A DNA stretch of 53,718 bases from Singulisphaera sp. GP187 (GTDB lineage: Bacteria > Planctomycetota > Phycisphaerae > Phycisphaerales > SM1A02): positions 1-53,718 of the forward strand of contig CAMBOV010000018.1 in the NCBI GenBank assembly GCA_945869475.1. The letters are read 5' to 3'. The position numbers and the translations under genes are program-made. Shown here one piece after another: positions 8,790 to 17,704 of the stretch. The notes below the pieces were generated by a model, which was given only the letters and a program-made list of their open reading frames with translations, searched no databases and was not told where the DNA came from. Numbering within the stretch: the first letter of the stretch is position 1; every line of letters starts with the position of its first letter.

Positions 8790-8828
8790 CACCTGGCGGA
8801 GGCGGCGGAGGGTCCCGCGCGCGACTGT

Positions 8829-8834
8829 TAGCCT
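8829..8834 (+). promoter_or_regulatory. Candidate -10 element for a leaderless transcript
   Basis: TAGCCT, 6 nt before the ATG at 8841 and 40 bp after the preceding terminator. No Shine-Dalgarno sequence lies before the ATG, so transcription may start at the start codon. Confidence 0.55.
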
Positions 8835-8840
8835 CAATCG

Positions 8841-9839
8841 ATGGCGTTTGACTGGATCGATGGTCACCTTGATCTCGCGTACATCGCCATGAGCGTCGGC
8901 GACATTCGCACGGATGCGAGCGACCGATCACGTCGCTGTGTCAGTCTGCCCGCGCTCGTACGCGGAAACGTGCGCGTTGTCGCAGCGACGATCTTTGTCG
9001 AGCGAGGCAGCGAGGCGGCATCCACCCCGTGGGGATACCGCGACGAAAACGATTGGCAGGGGGCGAACCGTGCCGCCGAATTGCAGATGGCCTACTACGA
9101 GCAACTCGAATCAGAGGGGCTCGTACGAATCGTGCGAACGCGAAGCGATCTGCACGACCAATCCGATCGAGCACGACCAAAACTCATCATCCTGATGGAG
9201 GGAGCTGATCCAATTCGTGATGCGAGTGATGCGGCGCGTTGGCACGCGCGGGGAGTTCGGATGGTCGGACTCACCTGGGCTCTCGGATCGCGATTTGCCG
9301 GCGGAAATCAGAGTGGTGGTGCACTCACGAGCGCTGGTCGCGAGCTTGTTGCCGCACTCGATGCGCTCCACATCGTGCATGACGCGAGTCATCTCAGCGA
9401 CGTCGCGTTTGACGATCTTCTCTCGGCGACGAGTCGTCCCATCGTCGCGTCGCACTCGAACGCGCGCGCGCTGATGGCGCACAATGAGCGACACATCACC
9501 GATGACAAGGTGCGCGAGATTGCCCGTCGAGGTGGCGTCGTTGGACTCAATCTCTACGGACGCTTTCTCGCCAATGACCGACCCGCGCTTCTCGAGGATG
9601 CGATCAATCACGTGCAGCACATCACCGATGTCGCGCAGTCGCACAACGTCTGCGTGCTCGGCTCTGATCTCGATGGTGGATTTCTTCCCGAACTTGCTCC
9701 AGCACAAGTGCGTGGATGCGACTGCTCTCACGCGCTCACAGACGCTCTCGCGGGACGCGGATGGAACAACCAGGCGTGCGAGAACTTTGCCGGCAAGAAC
9801 TGGATGCGCGTCTTTGATCGTGCGCTCGCAGGTTCGTGA
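8841..9839 (+). CDS. Membrane dipeptidase (peptidase M19)
   Basis: 332 residues. Zinc-dependent dipeptidase fold (amidohydrolase barrel) of the renal/membrane dipeptidase family, which cleaves dipeptides, often with D-residues, and some beta-lactams. Seen: DGHLDL (first metal HxD) at residues 7-12, LIILMEGAD, HDASHLSD, the metal-ligand pair IVASHSNAR, and GSDLDGG near the C terminus. No signal peptide, so it is probably cytoplasmic despite the family name. Starts a new transcription unit after the terminator. The DUF2752 gene follows directly. Confidence 0.92.
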   Translation: MAFDWIDGHLDLAYIAMSVGDIRTDASDRSRRCVSLPALVRGNVRVVAATIFVERGSEAASTPWGYRDENDWQGANRAAELQMAYYEQLESEGLVRIVRTRSDLHDQSDRARPKLIILMEGADPIRDASDAARWHARGVRMVGLTWALGSRFAGGNQSGGALTSAGRELVAALDALHIVHDASHLSDVAFDDLLSATSRPIVASHSNARALMAHNERHITDDKVREIARRGGVVGLNLYGRFLANDRPALLEDAINHVQHITDVAQSHNVCVLGSDLDGGFLPELAPAQVRGCDCSHALTDALAGRGWNNQACENFAGKNWMRVFDRALAGS

Positions 9840-9892
9840 CCCACCGCGCCTCCTTCGAATTGCGGCGATCGAGTGGTACTCTCCCTCCCCCA

Positions 9893-10369
9893 ATGCAGGC
9901 TGACTCGATTTCACCAATTGCCACCGCTGCGCGGCTCGCGCGGCTCTCGACTGCTCGACGCATTCGCGTTGCAGCTCTCGCAGTTGCCGCCATCGCCCTG
10001 CTCGCCGTTGCCGCATGGTTGCAACCAGCCGCTGCCGGAGTGGGAACGCACACGCAACTGGGCATCCCGGCATGCACCTGGCCGACAACACTCGGGATGC
10101 CCTGTCCAAGTTGTGGAATGACCACCGCCTTCGCCTACGCCGCCGATGGTCGACTCATCGACTCGTTTCGAACGCAACCGTTTGGATGTGTGCTCGCGGT
10201 CGCGACGGCTGCTCTGGCGATCGTTGCGGCTTTCGCTGCGATCACTGCGTCACCGATCGTTGAAGTGATGATCCGCTCGCTCCATTCAGCAGGATGGTGG
10301 ATTCTCGGCGGAGCGCTTCTGCTCTCGTGGGGCTATAAGATTCTGGACTATCGAGGAGTGTTCTCATGA
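9893..10369 (+). CDS. DUF2752 membrane protein
   Basis: 158 residues from the ATG at 9893. Seen: three hydrophobic segments (about 24-48, 96-120 and 128-148) and the family motif GMPCPSCGMTTAF near residues 67-79. DUF2752 proteins are small membrane proteins of unknown function with this conserved CPxCGxT. An in-frame GTG at 9836 overlapping the dipeptidase stop would add 19 polar residues; I prefer the ATG. Its 3' end overlaps the next gene (ATGA). Confidence 0.85.
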   Translation: MQADSISPIATAARLARLSTARRIRVAALAVAAIALLAVAAWLQPAAAGVGTHTQLGIPACTWPTTLGMPCPSCGMTTAFAYAADGRLIDSFRTQPFGCVLAVATAALAIVAAFAAITASPIVEVMIRSLHSAGWWILGGALLLSWGYKILDYRGVFS

Positions 10370-11055
10370 AACCGATGACCCGAACGATCGCCATTCGACT
10401 CTGCGCCGCAGTTGCCCTTGCAGTGCTCGTGCCCCTGGGTGGATGCATGATCTTTGGACTCGCATCCGCCGTCGGCGCGAACATCGAAAAGGGAAAAGAG
10501 ATCGAAGTGCTCGCGAAGTATCACGGACTTGAAAACAAGTCGGTCGCTGTTCTGGCGCATACCGACATGCGCACGGCATACGAATATCCAACAGCACTTC
10601 CCAACATCGTTGGAAACGTCGCCAATGGCATCCAGAAAAATGTCGGTGGTGCGCGCGTGCTCGATCCTCGATACTCCGTCTCATGGATGCATCAGAATCC
10701 AGGATGGCCTACGACACCGCTCGCCGACTTGACGAGCGAGCTCGACGTCGACCGGGTCGTCGTGGTCGATGTCTACGAGTATCGGTTGAATCCAGAGGGA
10801 AACAGTTTTATGTGGGATGGCGTTGCGGGTGCGAACATCGGCATCGTCGAGCGTGACGGCATCGATCCCGACTCATACGCCGAAGAGTTTCAGATCATCT
10901 CGAAGTTTCCCGACATGGAAGGCATCGGCAAGGCGCAAGCAGGACCACGCGAGATTGAGATCGGTTTGCAGAAGACCTTCGTCGATCAAGTCTCGTACTT
11001 GTTCTACGACCACATCGAAGCGAAGTATCCCGACCGAGGCATTCGCCGCAAATGA
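10366..11055 (+). CDS. Putative lipoprotein
   Basis: 229 residues, not recognised. Seen: lipoprotein signal peptide with lipobox LGGC (Cys27), then a domain in which VAVLAHTDMRTAYEYP and DLTSELDVDRVVVVDVYEYR suggest an alternating alpha/beta fold. Four-base overlaps with both neighbours place it in one translationally coupled operon with DUF2752, a second lipoprotein and a GT-B-like protein. It shares with the next protein the layout of a C-terminal stretch predicted to end in a helix, so the two may act as a pair at the membrane. Function unknown. Confidence 0.8.
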   Translation: MKPMTRTIAIRLCAAVALAVLVPLGGCMIFGLASAVGANIEKGKEIEVLAKYHGLENKSVAVLAHTDMRTAYEYPTALPNIVGNVANGIQKNVGGARVLDPRYSVSWMHQNPGWPTTPLADLTSELDVDRVVVVDVYEYRLNPEGNSFMWDGVAGANIGIVERDGIDPDSYAEEFQIISKFPDMEGIGKAQAGPREIEIGLQKTFVDQVSYLFYDHIEAKYPDRGIRRK

Positions 11056-11702
11056 TCCGCGCACAGACGTATCTCTACGCACTGCTCGTGACCGGCGCTC
11101 TCGCCGGGTGCAATATTCTCTTGCCGACCTCGTACATCTTGCAGGGTGGACCCAAAGCTCCCGCGGCCTACGTGCTGCCATCGAAGCGCACGGCGGTGAT
11201 CGTCGATGATCGATCGAATCGCATGTCGCGCGTTGCTCTGCGCGTTGAGATCGGCGAGACGATCGCGACTCAACTTCTCGAGAACGATGTCATCCCCGAG
11301 GCGATTTCAACGCGCGATTCGGTTGCGTACGCGCGGCGAAGCGACTCTGCGAAACAGCCAATCTCGATTCAACGCATCGGCGAAGCGCTCGGAGCTGAGC
11401 AAGTCATCTTCATCGAAGTCGATCAGTTTGTGCTCGCAGGTGGATCCGAGCAGGGGGGTCCAGAGGCGATGGCTCTGATCAAAGTCTTCGACATCACAAG
11501 CGGCACCCGCCTCTGGCCGAGTGCCGGTTCTGAAGCGGTGCAGAGTTTCATTCGCGATATCGATCCATCGCTGCTCACCACCAGCGCCGGTCGTCGCGAG
11601 ATCGAAGACAAACTTGCGCAGCAACTCGGAAGCGATATCGCCAAGATGTTCTACGAGCATGAGCGCCGCGAACTCGGCGCACGACTCGGTGTCAAAAAAT
11701 GA
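11052..11702 (+). CDS. Putative lipoprotein
   Basis: 216 residues, not recognised. Seen: lipoprotein signal with lipobox LAGC (Cys20); residues about 45-200 include RTAVIVDDRSNR, LGAEQVIFIEVDQFVL and VFDITSGTRLWP, the kind of pattern found in TolB-N/GNA1162-like periplasmic domains that sense or assemble at the membrane; that comparison is only suggestive. Start codon overlaps the upstream stop (ATGA) and the same holds downstream, so expression is coupled to both neighbours. Confidence 0.8.
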   Translation: MIRAQTYLYALLVTGALAGCNILLPTSYILQGGPKAPAAYVLPSKRTAVIVDDRSNRMSRVALRVEIGETIATQLLENDVIPEAISTRDSVAYARRSDSAKQPISIQRIGEALGAEQVIFIEVDQFVLAGGSEQGGPEAMALIKVFDITSGTRLWPSAGSEAVQSFIRDIDPSLLTTSAGRREIEDKLAQQLGSDIAKMFYEHERRELGARLGVKK

Positions 11703-12592
11703 ACTGGCGAGATGAGCTGGCGCACCTGCCTCGTGCGGGAACGCTGCATCTCATTCAAACATCTGCTGGAGTTGGGTGGAGCGCCGGCGCGATGGCCTCT
11801 GGCAGCGACGACGAGCTTCGCGTCACCATTGGACCGACGCGCACTGCCGAGTTCGCCCGTGTCTTGCCGTGGAAAAACAGCGACGTCTTGACGGCACCGC
11901 TCGGCATTGAGCGACTCGCCGCGAGACGATTGCGCGCGTGGATCGCCCGCCGTGGAACGTGCCCCGTGCAAGTGATCGCGTACGGACGGGCCGTGGGGGC
12001 TCTCGCTGCCAAAGCACTCCCGACGGTCGATCGACTCGTGTACGCGGTGCCACCCGAGCGGGCAGCGATCGATTGCCAGCATGCCGCGCGTGTGTGGGCG
12101 CAACGTGAGGCGCTCGAGACTCGTAGTGCGCTTCGCGAATCATTGGGAATCTCGAACGAGACGTTCGTCGTCTTGGCGGGCGGCGATTGGTGCGAGGGGA
12201 TCGACGCGCGCGATGCTTTCGGTGTGGTCGGTAAGGCAGCGCTCGCAGGTGCCGATGTCGCACTCGTGGTGAGTTCGGGAGCGCAATGGGTTGGCGAGAC
12301 CCGACGCTTTGCGCGCGGGCTGCAGATGAGTCACCGATTCATCGCAGTCGACGGAGCAGAAGTTCCAAGTGCACTCTGGGGGATCGCCGACGTGATGATG
12401 CTCTTGCCACCAACGGTCGAGACGCAGAGCGAGTGGTGGGGTCACTGTGTCTGGTGGGCCCACGCAGCGCAGATTCAGGTGATCGCGCAGGAGTGTGCGC
12501 TCAGTGTCGAGGGAACAATTCAAGTTGCCGGCGGTGATCGATCTGCGATGACGCTCGCGCTGCTCGAGTGCGCTACGCCACAATCGACCTGA
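11699..12592 (+). CDS. GT-B-like protein of unknown function
   Basis: 297 residues. The C-terminal half resembles the nucleotide-binding half of GT4-type glycosyltransferases: RESLGISNETFVVLAGGDWCEGID then a helix and ADVALVVSSGAQW. The N-terminal half is weakly similar at best, and the usual donor-binding EGFGLxxxEAMA-type motif is absent (the corresponding part reads ADVMMLLPPTVETQSEWW), so activity is doubtful. Last gene of the coupled lipoprotein operon; its 3' end overlaps the convergent DUF1501 gene by 20 bp. Confidence 0.65.
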   Translation: MNWRDELAHLPRAGTLHLIQTSAGVGWSAGAMASGSDDELRVTIGPTRTAEFARVLPWKNSDVLTAPLGIERLAARRLRAWIARRGTCPVQVIAYGRAVGALAAKALPTVDRLVYAVPPERAAIDCQHAARVWAQREALETRSALRESLGISNETFVVLAGGDWCEGIDARDAFGVVGKAALAGADVALVVSSGAQWVGETRRFARGLQMSHRFIAVDGAEVPSALWGIADVMMLLPPTVETQSEWWGHCVWWAHAAQIQVIAQECALSVEGTIQVAGGDRSAMTLALLECATPQST

Positions 12593-14084
12593 TCACCGAT
12601 CCCTTGACATCGGTGAGTCGAAAGTCGCGACCCTGCGCGCGGTAGGTGAGCTTGTGATGATCGACGCCCATCAGATGCATCATCGTCGCGTGAAGGTCAT
12701 GAACCTCGACAGGATTCTCGACGATGTTGTACGAGAAATCATCTGTTTTTCCGTATGAAATGCCTGGTTTCACTCCTCCGCCGGCCATCCAGATGCTGAA
12801 GCAGCGTGGATGGTGATCTCGACCATAGTTTTCGCGCGTGAGTTGCCCTTGGCTATACACCGTGCGGCCGAACTCTCCAGCCCATAGCACGAGCGTTTCG
12901 TCGAGTAATCCAAGTCGCTTGAGATCTTTGACGAGCGCAGCCTGCGGTTGATCGACGGCGCCACACTGCGCGCGAAGTTCGCTCGGAAGATTTCCGTGTT
13001 GGTCCCATCCACGCATATAGAGCTGGATGAATCGAACCCCACGTTCGGCAAGTCGTCGTGCGAGCAAACAATTCGCCGCGAAGCTTCCGGCGGTTCGTAC
13101 ATCAGGACCGTACATCTCGAGCGTCTGCGGCTTTTCCTGCGAGAGGTCAGTCAGTTCAGGCACCGACATCTGCATTCGATACGCCATCTCAAACTGTGCG
13201 ATGCGCGCACGAATCTCAGGGTCAAGCGTTGTCTGAAACTCCTCTTCGTTCAACTGCCCGACGAGATCGAGCATGCGCCGTCGATCGTCGCGAGAGACTC
13301 CGTCGGGATCACGCAGGTAGAGCACCGAGTCTTTGCCCGCTCGCAGGCGGCATCCTTGATGTTCGCTCGGAAGAAAACCGCTCCCCCAAAACCGCGCCGA
13401 AAGCGCTTGCATGTTGCCGATCCCTTGCGTGATCAGCACAACAAATGAAGGCAAATTCGAGTTGGCGCTGCCGAGACCGTAACTCATCCACGATCCAAAC
13501 GATGGGCGCCCTGGCTGCTCGGTGCCCGTTTGAAAAAACGTGATGCCGGGCTCGTGATTGATCGCCTGCGTATGCATCGAACGGATGACGCAGATCTCTT
13601 TGGCGATGCTGCCAGTGTGTGGAAGCAACTCCGAGAGCATGAGTCCACCCTCATTGTTCTCATGTCGGTCGAAACGAAAAATCGTTGGAGCCACCGGAAA
13701 GCGCGCCTGTCCGCTTGTCATCCCAGTGATGCGCTGTCCATTTCGAATCGTGTCGGGAAGATCGGCGTTGTATCGATCGGTCAACCCTGGCTTGTGGTCG
13801 AAGAGATCGAGCTGGCTCGGAGCTCCCTCCATGTGCATGTAGATCACGCGCTTGGCTTTGGGAGCGAAGTGCGGAAGGTTTGAAAGAATCTCCTGCGGAG
13901 TTGGATTCGACGGCACGGCCGCGGCCGGTCGCGCACCGACCAATTGCGCGAGTGCGAGCGATCCCATGCCAGCGCCGAATGTTCCAGCGAGCGTGCCGAA
14001 GAATCGGCGACGAGTGAGGTTGGTGAGGTACTCCTCAAGTGCGTCTGCCGGCACTGCGCTCGAAAGTGGAGGTGGTCGTTTCAT
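12573..14084 (-). CDS. DUF1501 protein, Tat-exported
   Basis: 503 residues. DUF1501 proteins have the alkaline-phosphatase/sulfatase fold and are abundant in Planctomycetota. Seen: a twin-arginine signal LTRRRFFGTLAG (near 23-34) then a hydrophobic stretch; KRVIYMHMEGAPSQLDLFDHKP, the conserved DUF1501 opening; GWDQHGNLP; LVLWAGEFGRT and GRDHHPRCFSIWMAGGG, probable metal-ligand regions. It lies 3 bp after the DUF1549/DUF1553 gene, the usual partner, so both are made from one transcript and probably act together in the periplasm. Substrate unknown. Confidence 0.93.
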   Translation of the reverse strand: MKRPPPLSSAVPADALEEYLTNLTRRRFFGTLAGTFGAGMGSLALAQLVGARPAAAVPSNPTPQEILSNLPHFAPKAKRVIYMHMEGAPSQLDLFDHKPGLTDRYNADLPDTIRNGQRITGMTSGQARFPVAPTIFRFDRHENNEGGLMLSELLPHTGSIAKEICVIRSMHTQAINHEPGITFFQTGTEQPGRPSFGSWMSYGLGSANSNLPSFVVLITQGIGNMQALSARFWGSGFLPSEHQGCRLRAGKDSVLYLRDPDGVSRDDRRRMLDLVGQLNEEEFQTTLDPEIRARIAQFEMAYRMQMSVPELTDLSQEKPQTLEMYGPDVRTAGSFAANCLLARRLAERGVRFIQLYMRGWDQHGNLPSELRAQCGAVDQPQAALVKDLKRLGLLDETLVLWAGEFGRTVYSQGQLTRENYGRDHHPRCFSIWMAGGGVKPGISYGKTDDFSYNIVENPVEVHDLHATMMHLMGVDHHKLTYRAQGRDFRLTDVKGSVIRSIVA

Positions 14085-14087
14085 GCG

Positions 14088-17000
14088 TCAGTCTTTCACG
14101 AGCGCCGGGTCACTGCACAGGATGGCATTCGCCACGAGCGTCCACGCCGCAACTTCTGGAGAATGTTCGAGCGAAGGCGACTCTGAATCGCCCGTTGCAA
14201 CAAATTTCACAGCGTCCCCCGGCGCCGCAACGTATCGCGCGCGATTGGCGTTGAGCGTGGCTGTCAGCACAGCGAGTTGCTTCTGTGATGGACGCTCGCT
14301 CGTGCAGCGCACGTAGAGCAACGAGAGGCGAGTCGCGTCATCTCCGGGTTCGCGCAAGACGCGTGCCGCGGCGTGGCGCGCAGCCTCGACAAACTGCGCG
14401 TCGTTCCAGAGCACGAGCGCCTGCAGTGGCGTGTTCGTCGTGAGTCGCCTTGTCGAACAGAACTCGCGGGTGGGAGCATCGAGCGTGAGCATTGCAGGTG
14501 GTGGCGATGCGCGCTTCCAGTAGGTGTAGAGACTGCGCCTCCAGAGATCATCGTTCATGCTCTGCTCGTAGACGCGCGTGTTTGATTGGGGCATTGCGAC
14601 CTCTTGCCAGAGTCCCTCGGGTTGATAGGGCTTGACACTGGGGCCTCCAAACTTCTCTTTGAGGATGCCCCCGACGTAGAGAACCTGATCGCGAATCTGT
14701 TCGGCCGCGAGTCGTTGCCGTGGATACCACGCGAGCAGCCGATTCTCTGGATCACGCTGCGCAAGATCTTCGCGCACACGCGATGATTGTGCGTAGGTCT
14801 CGCTCGTGAGAATCTCTCGAATCACCCGCTGCAAGTCCCATCCGTTGGACGCGAAGTCAACGGCCAGCCAATCGAGCAGTTCAGGATTCGTCGGCCATTC
14901 GCCTTGAAATCCGAAGTCGTTTTCGGTGCGCACGATGCCGCGACCAAAGAACTGCTCCCACAATCGATTCACGACCACGCGCGCCATGAGCGGGTTGTCG
15001 GTGGAGGTGATCCACTGCGCGAGCCCAAGTCGGTTGGAGGGTTGTTCATCGCGCAGCATTCCAAGCGCGACTGGGATCGCACGCTTGACGGGTCGCTCGC
15101 GATCCGGTTGGTCATACGCACCTCGTGTGAGCACAAAGGTCTCGGTGGGGACCATGCGATCCTTCATCACCATCGTGTGTGGAATCTTCGCTGTGATGAC
15201 TTCGCGCTCTGTCTGCGCAGCGGTGAGCTCTCGCGTGAGTTGCGTGTAGCGGGGCGAGGCGCTCGACCGCCAAGCCGTTCGCGCGGCAATGCGACTCGTC
15301 TCGCGTGTGAGAGTTGCCGGAAGCGCGATGGGGAGCATCTCTCGTGTCATCGCGCCGATCTCGCGTAGTGCGCGGTGATAGAACCCGCCGAGTCCTCCAG
15401 TGTTGACGACCTTGCACACCAAGAAGTTCTCGCCGGCATTGAGAGCGAGTTTGACACGCTCTTGGTCGGCTTTGACTCCGCGTTCGATACGCGCCTCTCG
15501 CACAAGCGCGCCGTTGAGGTAGACCTGAATGCCATCGTCACTGCCGAGCGAGATCTCGAGTTCACGCGCTGAGGGTGCGAAGATTTGTCGCGCGACGTAT
15601 TCGGTGCTCGATCCCTGCCCGAGTCCGACCAGTTGATCTTCCAACACACCAGGGGCGTGGCGCCATGCAAAATCGCCCCACGTCTCGCCGTGTGAAAAGC
15701 GCTGCGCTTTCTCGGGTCCTCGTGCGATCTCGTACGCATTTGTTCCAACGAGTGTTGGCCACGGACCGGCGATGTACCACGCACTCGTCGCCTCAGGAAG
15801 CTTCGACAGCAGTGCATCGCTCGCCTGCGCGAGCGAGAGGCGCACCCGACCAAAGACATGCTGGGCGTACTGCGATGTGTAATCCAAGGTAACGCGCAAT
15901 TCGGTGCCGCCAACGAATCCGAAGGGTTCGACTGCGACGAAGAGCGCGATGCGGCTGCCAGGCTGCACGTGCGAGTCGACCGCCCATTGTCGACCCTCAC
16001 CTGCAGTGAGTGCGTTGGTCGAATGAAAGTCACCATTCGATTGCTCGACATCGCCCCAACTCCACTCGAGCGGAATGATCTTTCGCTGCGTCGGGTCGAG
16101 AGTCGAACGCGCTTCGACGGTGATCGCATCGAGCACCGCGTTACCGTTGTGCGCGCGGCCGACGCGGTTCTCAGTGAGCGATGGATCACTCATCACTTCG
16201 AGTGCGACCATCCTCAGATTGATCGAATCCGTCGAGAGCGTGAGCACGTGTTTGTCACTTGCTGGATTCGCGCCGCTCGCGATCACCGACCCATCCGGCA
16301 CGATCGTCATTGTGGCGCCGTTGGTCGATTCAGCAGCGACCATCGCCGACGGCACCCACACCAGGTCGCCTGGGACGACCGTCGCTGACGAGTACGCGGC
16401 AAACGCCTGCTCTTCGTCTGCCGCAGGAATGTCGCGCTCTGTGCTCAGGTTTCCGATCGACTGATCGAGCAGTGCGAGTTGCGCACTCTGCATCGGAGTT
16501 GGAGTCTCGATGAACGGCTCAAACGATCGCTCTGCGTCTGGAAGCTGCGAGTAGACGCCGGGCTCTTCGTTCGAATTAAAGAACGCGAGCATGCTGTAAA
16601 AGTCTTCAGTCGAAATCGGATCGAATTTGTGGTCATGGCAGCGAGCGCACTGCATACTGAGTCCTAGGAATGCTGCGCTCGTGGTCGCGACACGATCGAC
16701 CGCGTACTCCAAGAGGTATTCCTCATTGATCGCTCCACCTTCATCGCTTGTGACGTGGTTGCGATTGAATCCACTCGCGATGACCTGCTGCGTCGTCGCC
16801 TCTGGGATGAGATCTCCAGCGAGTTGGTCGATCACGAATTGGTCATAGGGCTTGTTGCTTCGAAAAGCCTCGAGCACCCAGTCGCGGTAGAGCCAGATCG
16901 ATCGCCCCGCATCCATATGAATGCCCGAGGTATCTGCGAACCGTGCAACGTCGAGCCAGGGCACAGTCATCCGTTCGGCATAGCGCGATCGGTAAGGCTC

Positions 17001-17672
17001 GGTCGTGAGAAGTTGATCGATGAGCCGAGCACGCGCATCGGGCTGCGTGTCCTGCGCGAAGGCATCGAGCTCTTGTTCGGTCGGGGGGAGTCCCGTCAGG
17101 TCGAGAAAGATTCGCCGACAAAGAACAGATCGGTCGGCAGGGGGGCTCGGTGCGATTCCCTCGCTCGCAAGGCGCGCAAAGATGAAACGGTCGATCGCGT
17201 TCGAGTTCCACGCCGCGTTCGTGACAGGCGGAGGCTCAGGTTGAACGGGTGCGGCAAACGCCCAGTGTGCTTCGTAGTGCGCTCCCTCATCGATCCACCG
17301 GCGAATCGTCTCACGTTGTTGCGCGTCAAGCGCGTGCTTGTTGCTGTCGGGCGGAGGCATCCTTTCATCGGGATCGTCCGATGAGATCTTCTGCCAGACG
17401 AGGCTCTTGTTCGCATCCCCCGCGACGATGGGCGTGCCGTGCGTTCGGGCGCGAGTCGCTTCGTCGGACGAATCGAGGCGAAGGTCACCCTTTCGAGCAG
17501 CCTCATCGGGTCCGTGGCAGACGAAGCAGCGATCCGAAAGAATCGGTCGAACATCGCGACCGTAGCGGATTGGAACAGTGGGTGCGGCACTGCTGTGCAG
17601 CGGAGGTCTGGTGACCGCAAAGGCGATCCCAGTTGCCACAACTGCCAGCACAAGCCAACGAGCGCGACCCAT
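14088..17672 (-). CDS. PSCyt1 (c-type cytochrome) / DUF1549 / DUF1553 protein
   Basis: 1194 residues, a Planctomycetota-specific family. Seen in order: membrane anchor or signal (about 7-22); PSCyt1 haem motif CFVCH at 49-53 followed by GPDEAARKGDLRLD; DUF1549/PSCyt2 from about 155 (FIFARLASEGIAPSP, DLTGLPPT, CARCHDHKFDP); a less conserved middle that includes a carbohydrate-binding-like beta domain (GSDDGIQVYLNGALV); and DUF1553/PSD1 near 880-1130 (NPLMARVVVNRLWEQFFGRGIV, APTREFCSTRRLTTNTPLQALVLWND). The second CxxCH (CARCH) may bind another haem. Function experimentally open. A TAGGCT hexamer 7 nt before the ATG suggests a leaderless start. Confidence 0.93.
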   Translation of the reverse strand: MGRARWLVLAVVATGIAFAVTRPPLHSSAAPTVPIRYGRDVRPILSDRCFVCHGPDEAARKGDLRLDSSDEATRARTHGTPIVAGDANKSLVWQKISSDDPDERMPPPDSNKHALDAQQRETIRRWIDEGAHYEAHWAFAAPVQPEPPPVTNAAWNSNAIDRFIFARLASEGIAPSPPADRSVLCRRIFLDLTGLPPTEQELDAFAQDTQPDARARLIDQLLTTEPYRSRYAERMTVPWLDVARFADTSGIHMDAGRSIWLYRDWVLEAFRSNKPYDQFVIDQLAGDLIPEATTQQVIASGFNRNHVTSDEGGAINEEYLLEYAVDRVATTSAAFLGLSMQCARCHDHKFDPISTEDFYSMLAFFNSNEEPGVYSQLPDAERSFEPFIETPTPMQSAQLALLDQSIGNLSTERDIPAADEEQAFAAYSSATVVPGDLVWVPSAMVAAESTNGATMTIVPDGSVIASGANPASDKHVLTLSTDSINLRMVALEVMSDPSLTENRVGRAHNGNAVLDAITVEARSTLDPTQRKIIPLEWSWGDVEQSNGDFHSTNALTAGEGRQWAVDSHVQPGSRIALFVAVEPFGFVGGTELRVTLDYTSQYAQHVFGRVRLSLAQASDALLSKLPEATSAWYIAGPWPTLVGTNAYEIARGPEKAQRFSHGETWGDFAWRHAPGVLEDQLVGLGQGSSTEYVARQIFAPSARELEISLGSDDGIQVYLNGALVREARIERGVKADQERVKLALNAGENFLVCKVVNTGGLGGFYHRALREIGAMTREMLPIALPATLTRETSRIAARTAWRSSASPRYTQLTRELTAAQTEREVITAKIPHTMVMKDRMVPTETFVLTRGAYDQPDRERPVKRAIPVALGMLRDEQPSNRLGLAQWITSTDNPLMARVVVNRLWEQFFGRGIVRTENDFGFQGEWPTNPELLDWLAVDFASNGWDLQRVIREILTSETYAQSSRVREDLAQRDPENRLLAWYPRQRLAAEQIRDQVLYVGGILKEKFGGPSVKPYQPEGLWQEVAMPQSNTRVYEQSMNDDLWRRSLYTYWKRASPPPAMLTLDAPTREFCSTRRLTTNTPLQALVLWNDAQFVEAARHAAARVLREPGDDATRLSLLYVRCTSERPSQKQLAVLTATLNANRARYVAAPGDAVKFVATGDSESPSLEHSPEVAAWTLVANAILCSDPALVKD

Positions 17673-17679
17673 ATCGAAC

Positions 17680-17685
17680 AGCCTA
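17680..17685 (-). promoter_or_regulatory. Candidate -10 element for a leaderless transcript
   Basis: TAGGCT on the minus strand, 7 nt before the ATG at 17672; no Shine-Dalgarno sequence in the gap. Confidence 0.5.
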
Positions 17686-17704
17686 ACCCCAAATCAGCGA
17701 GTAG

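Noticed and set aside
6394-8840. Chromosomal parABS origin region
   Set aside because: Looked for a ParB gene and a parS-like palindrome near the ParA gene; found neither.
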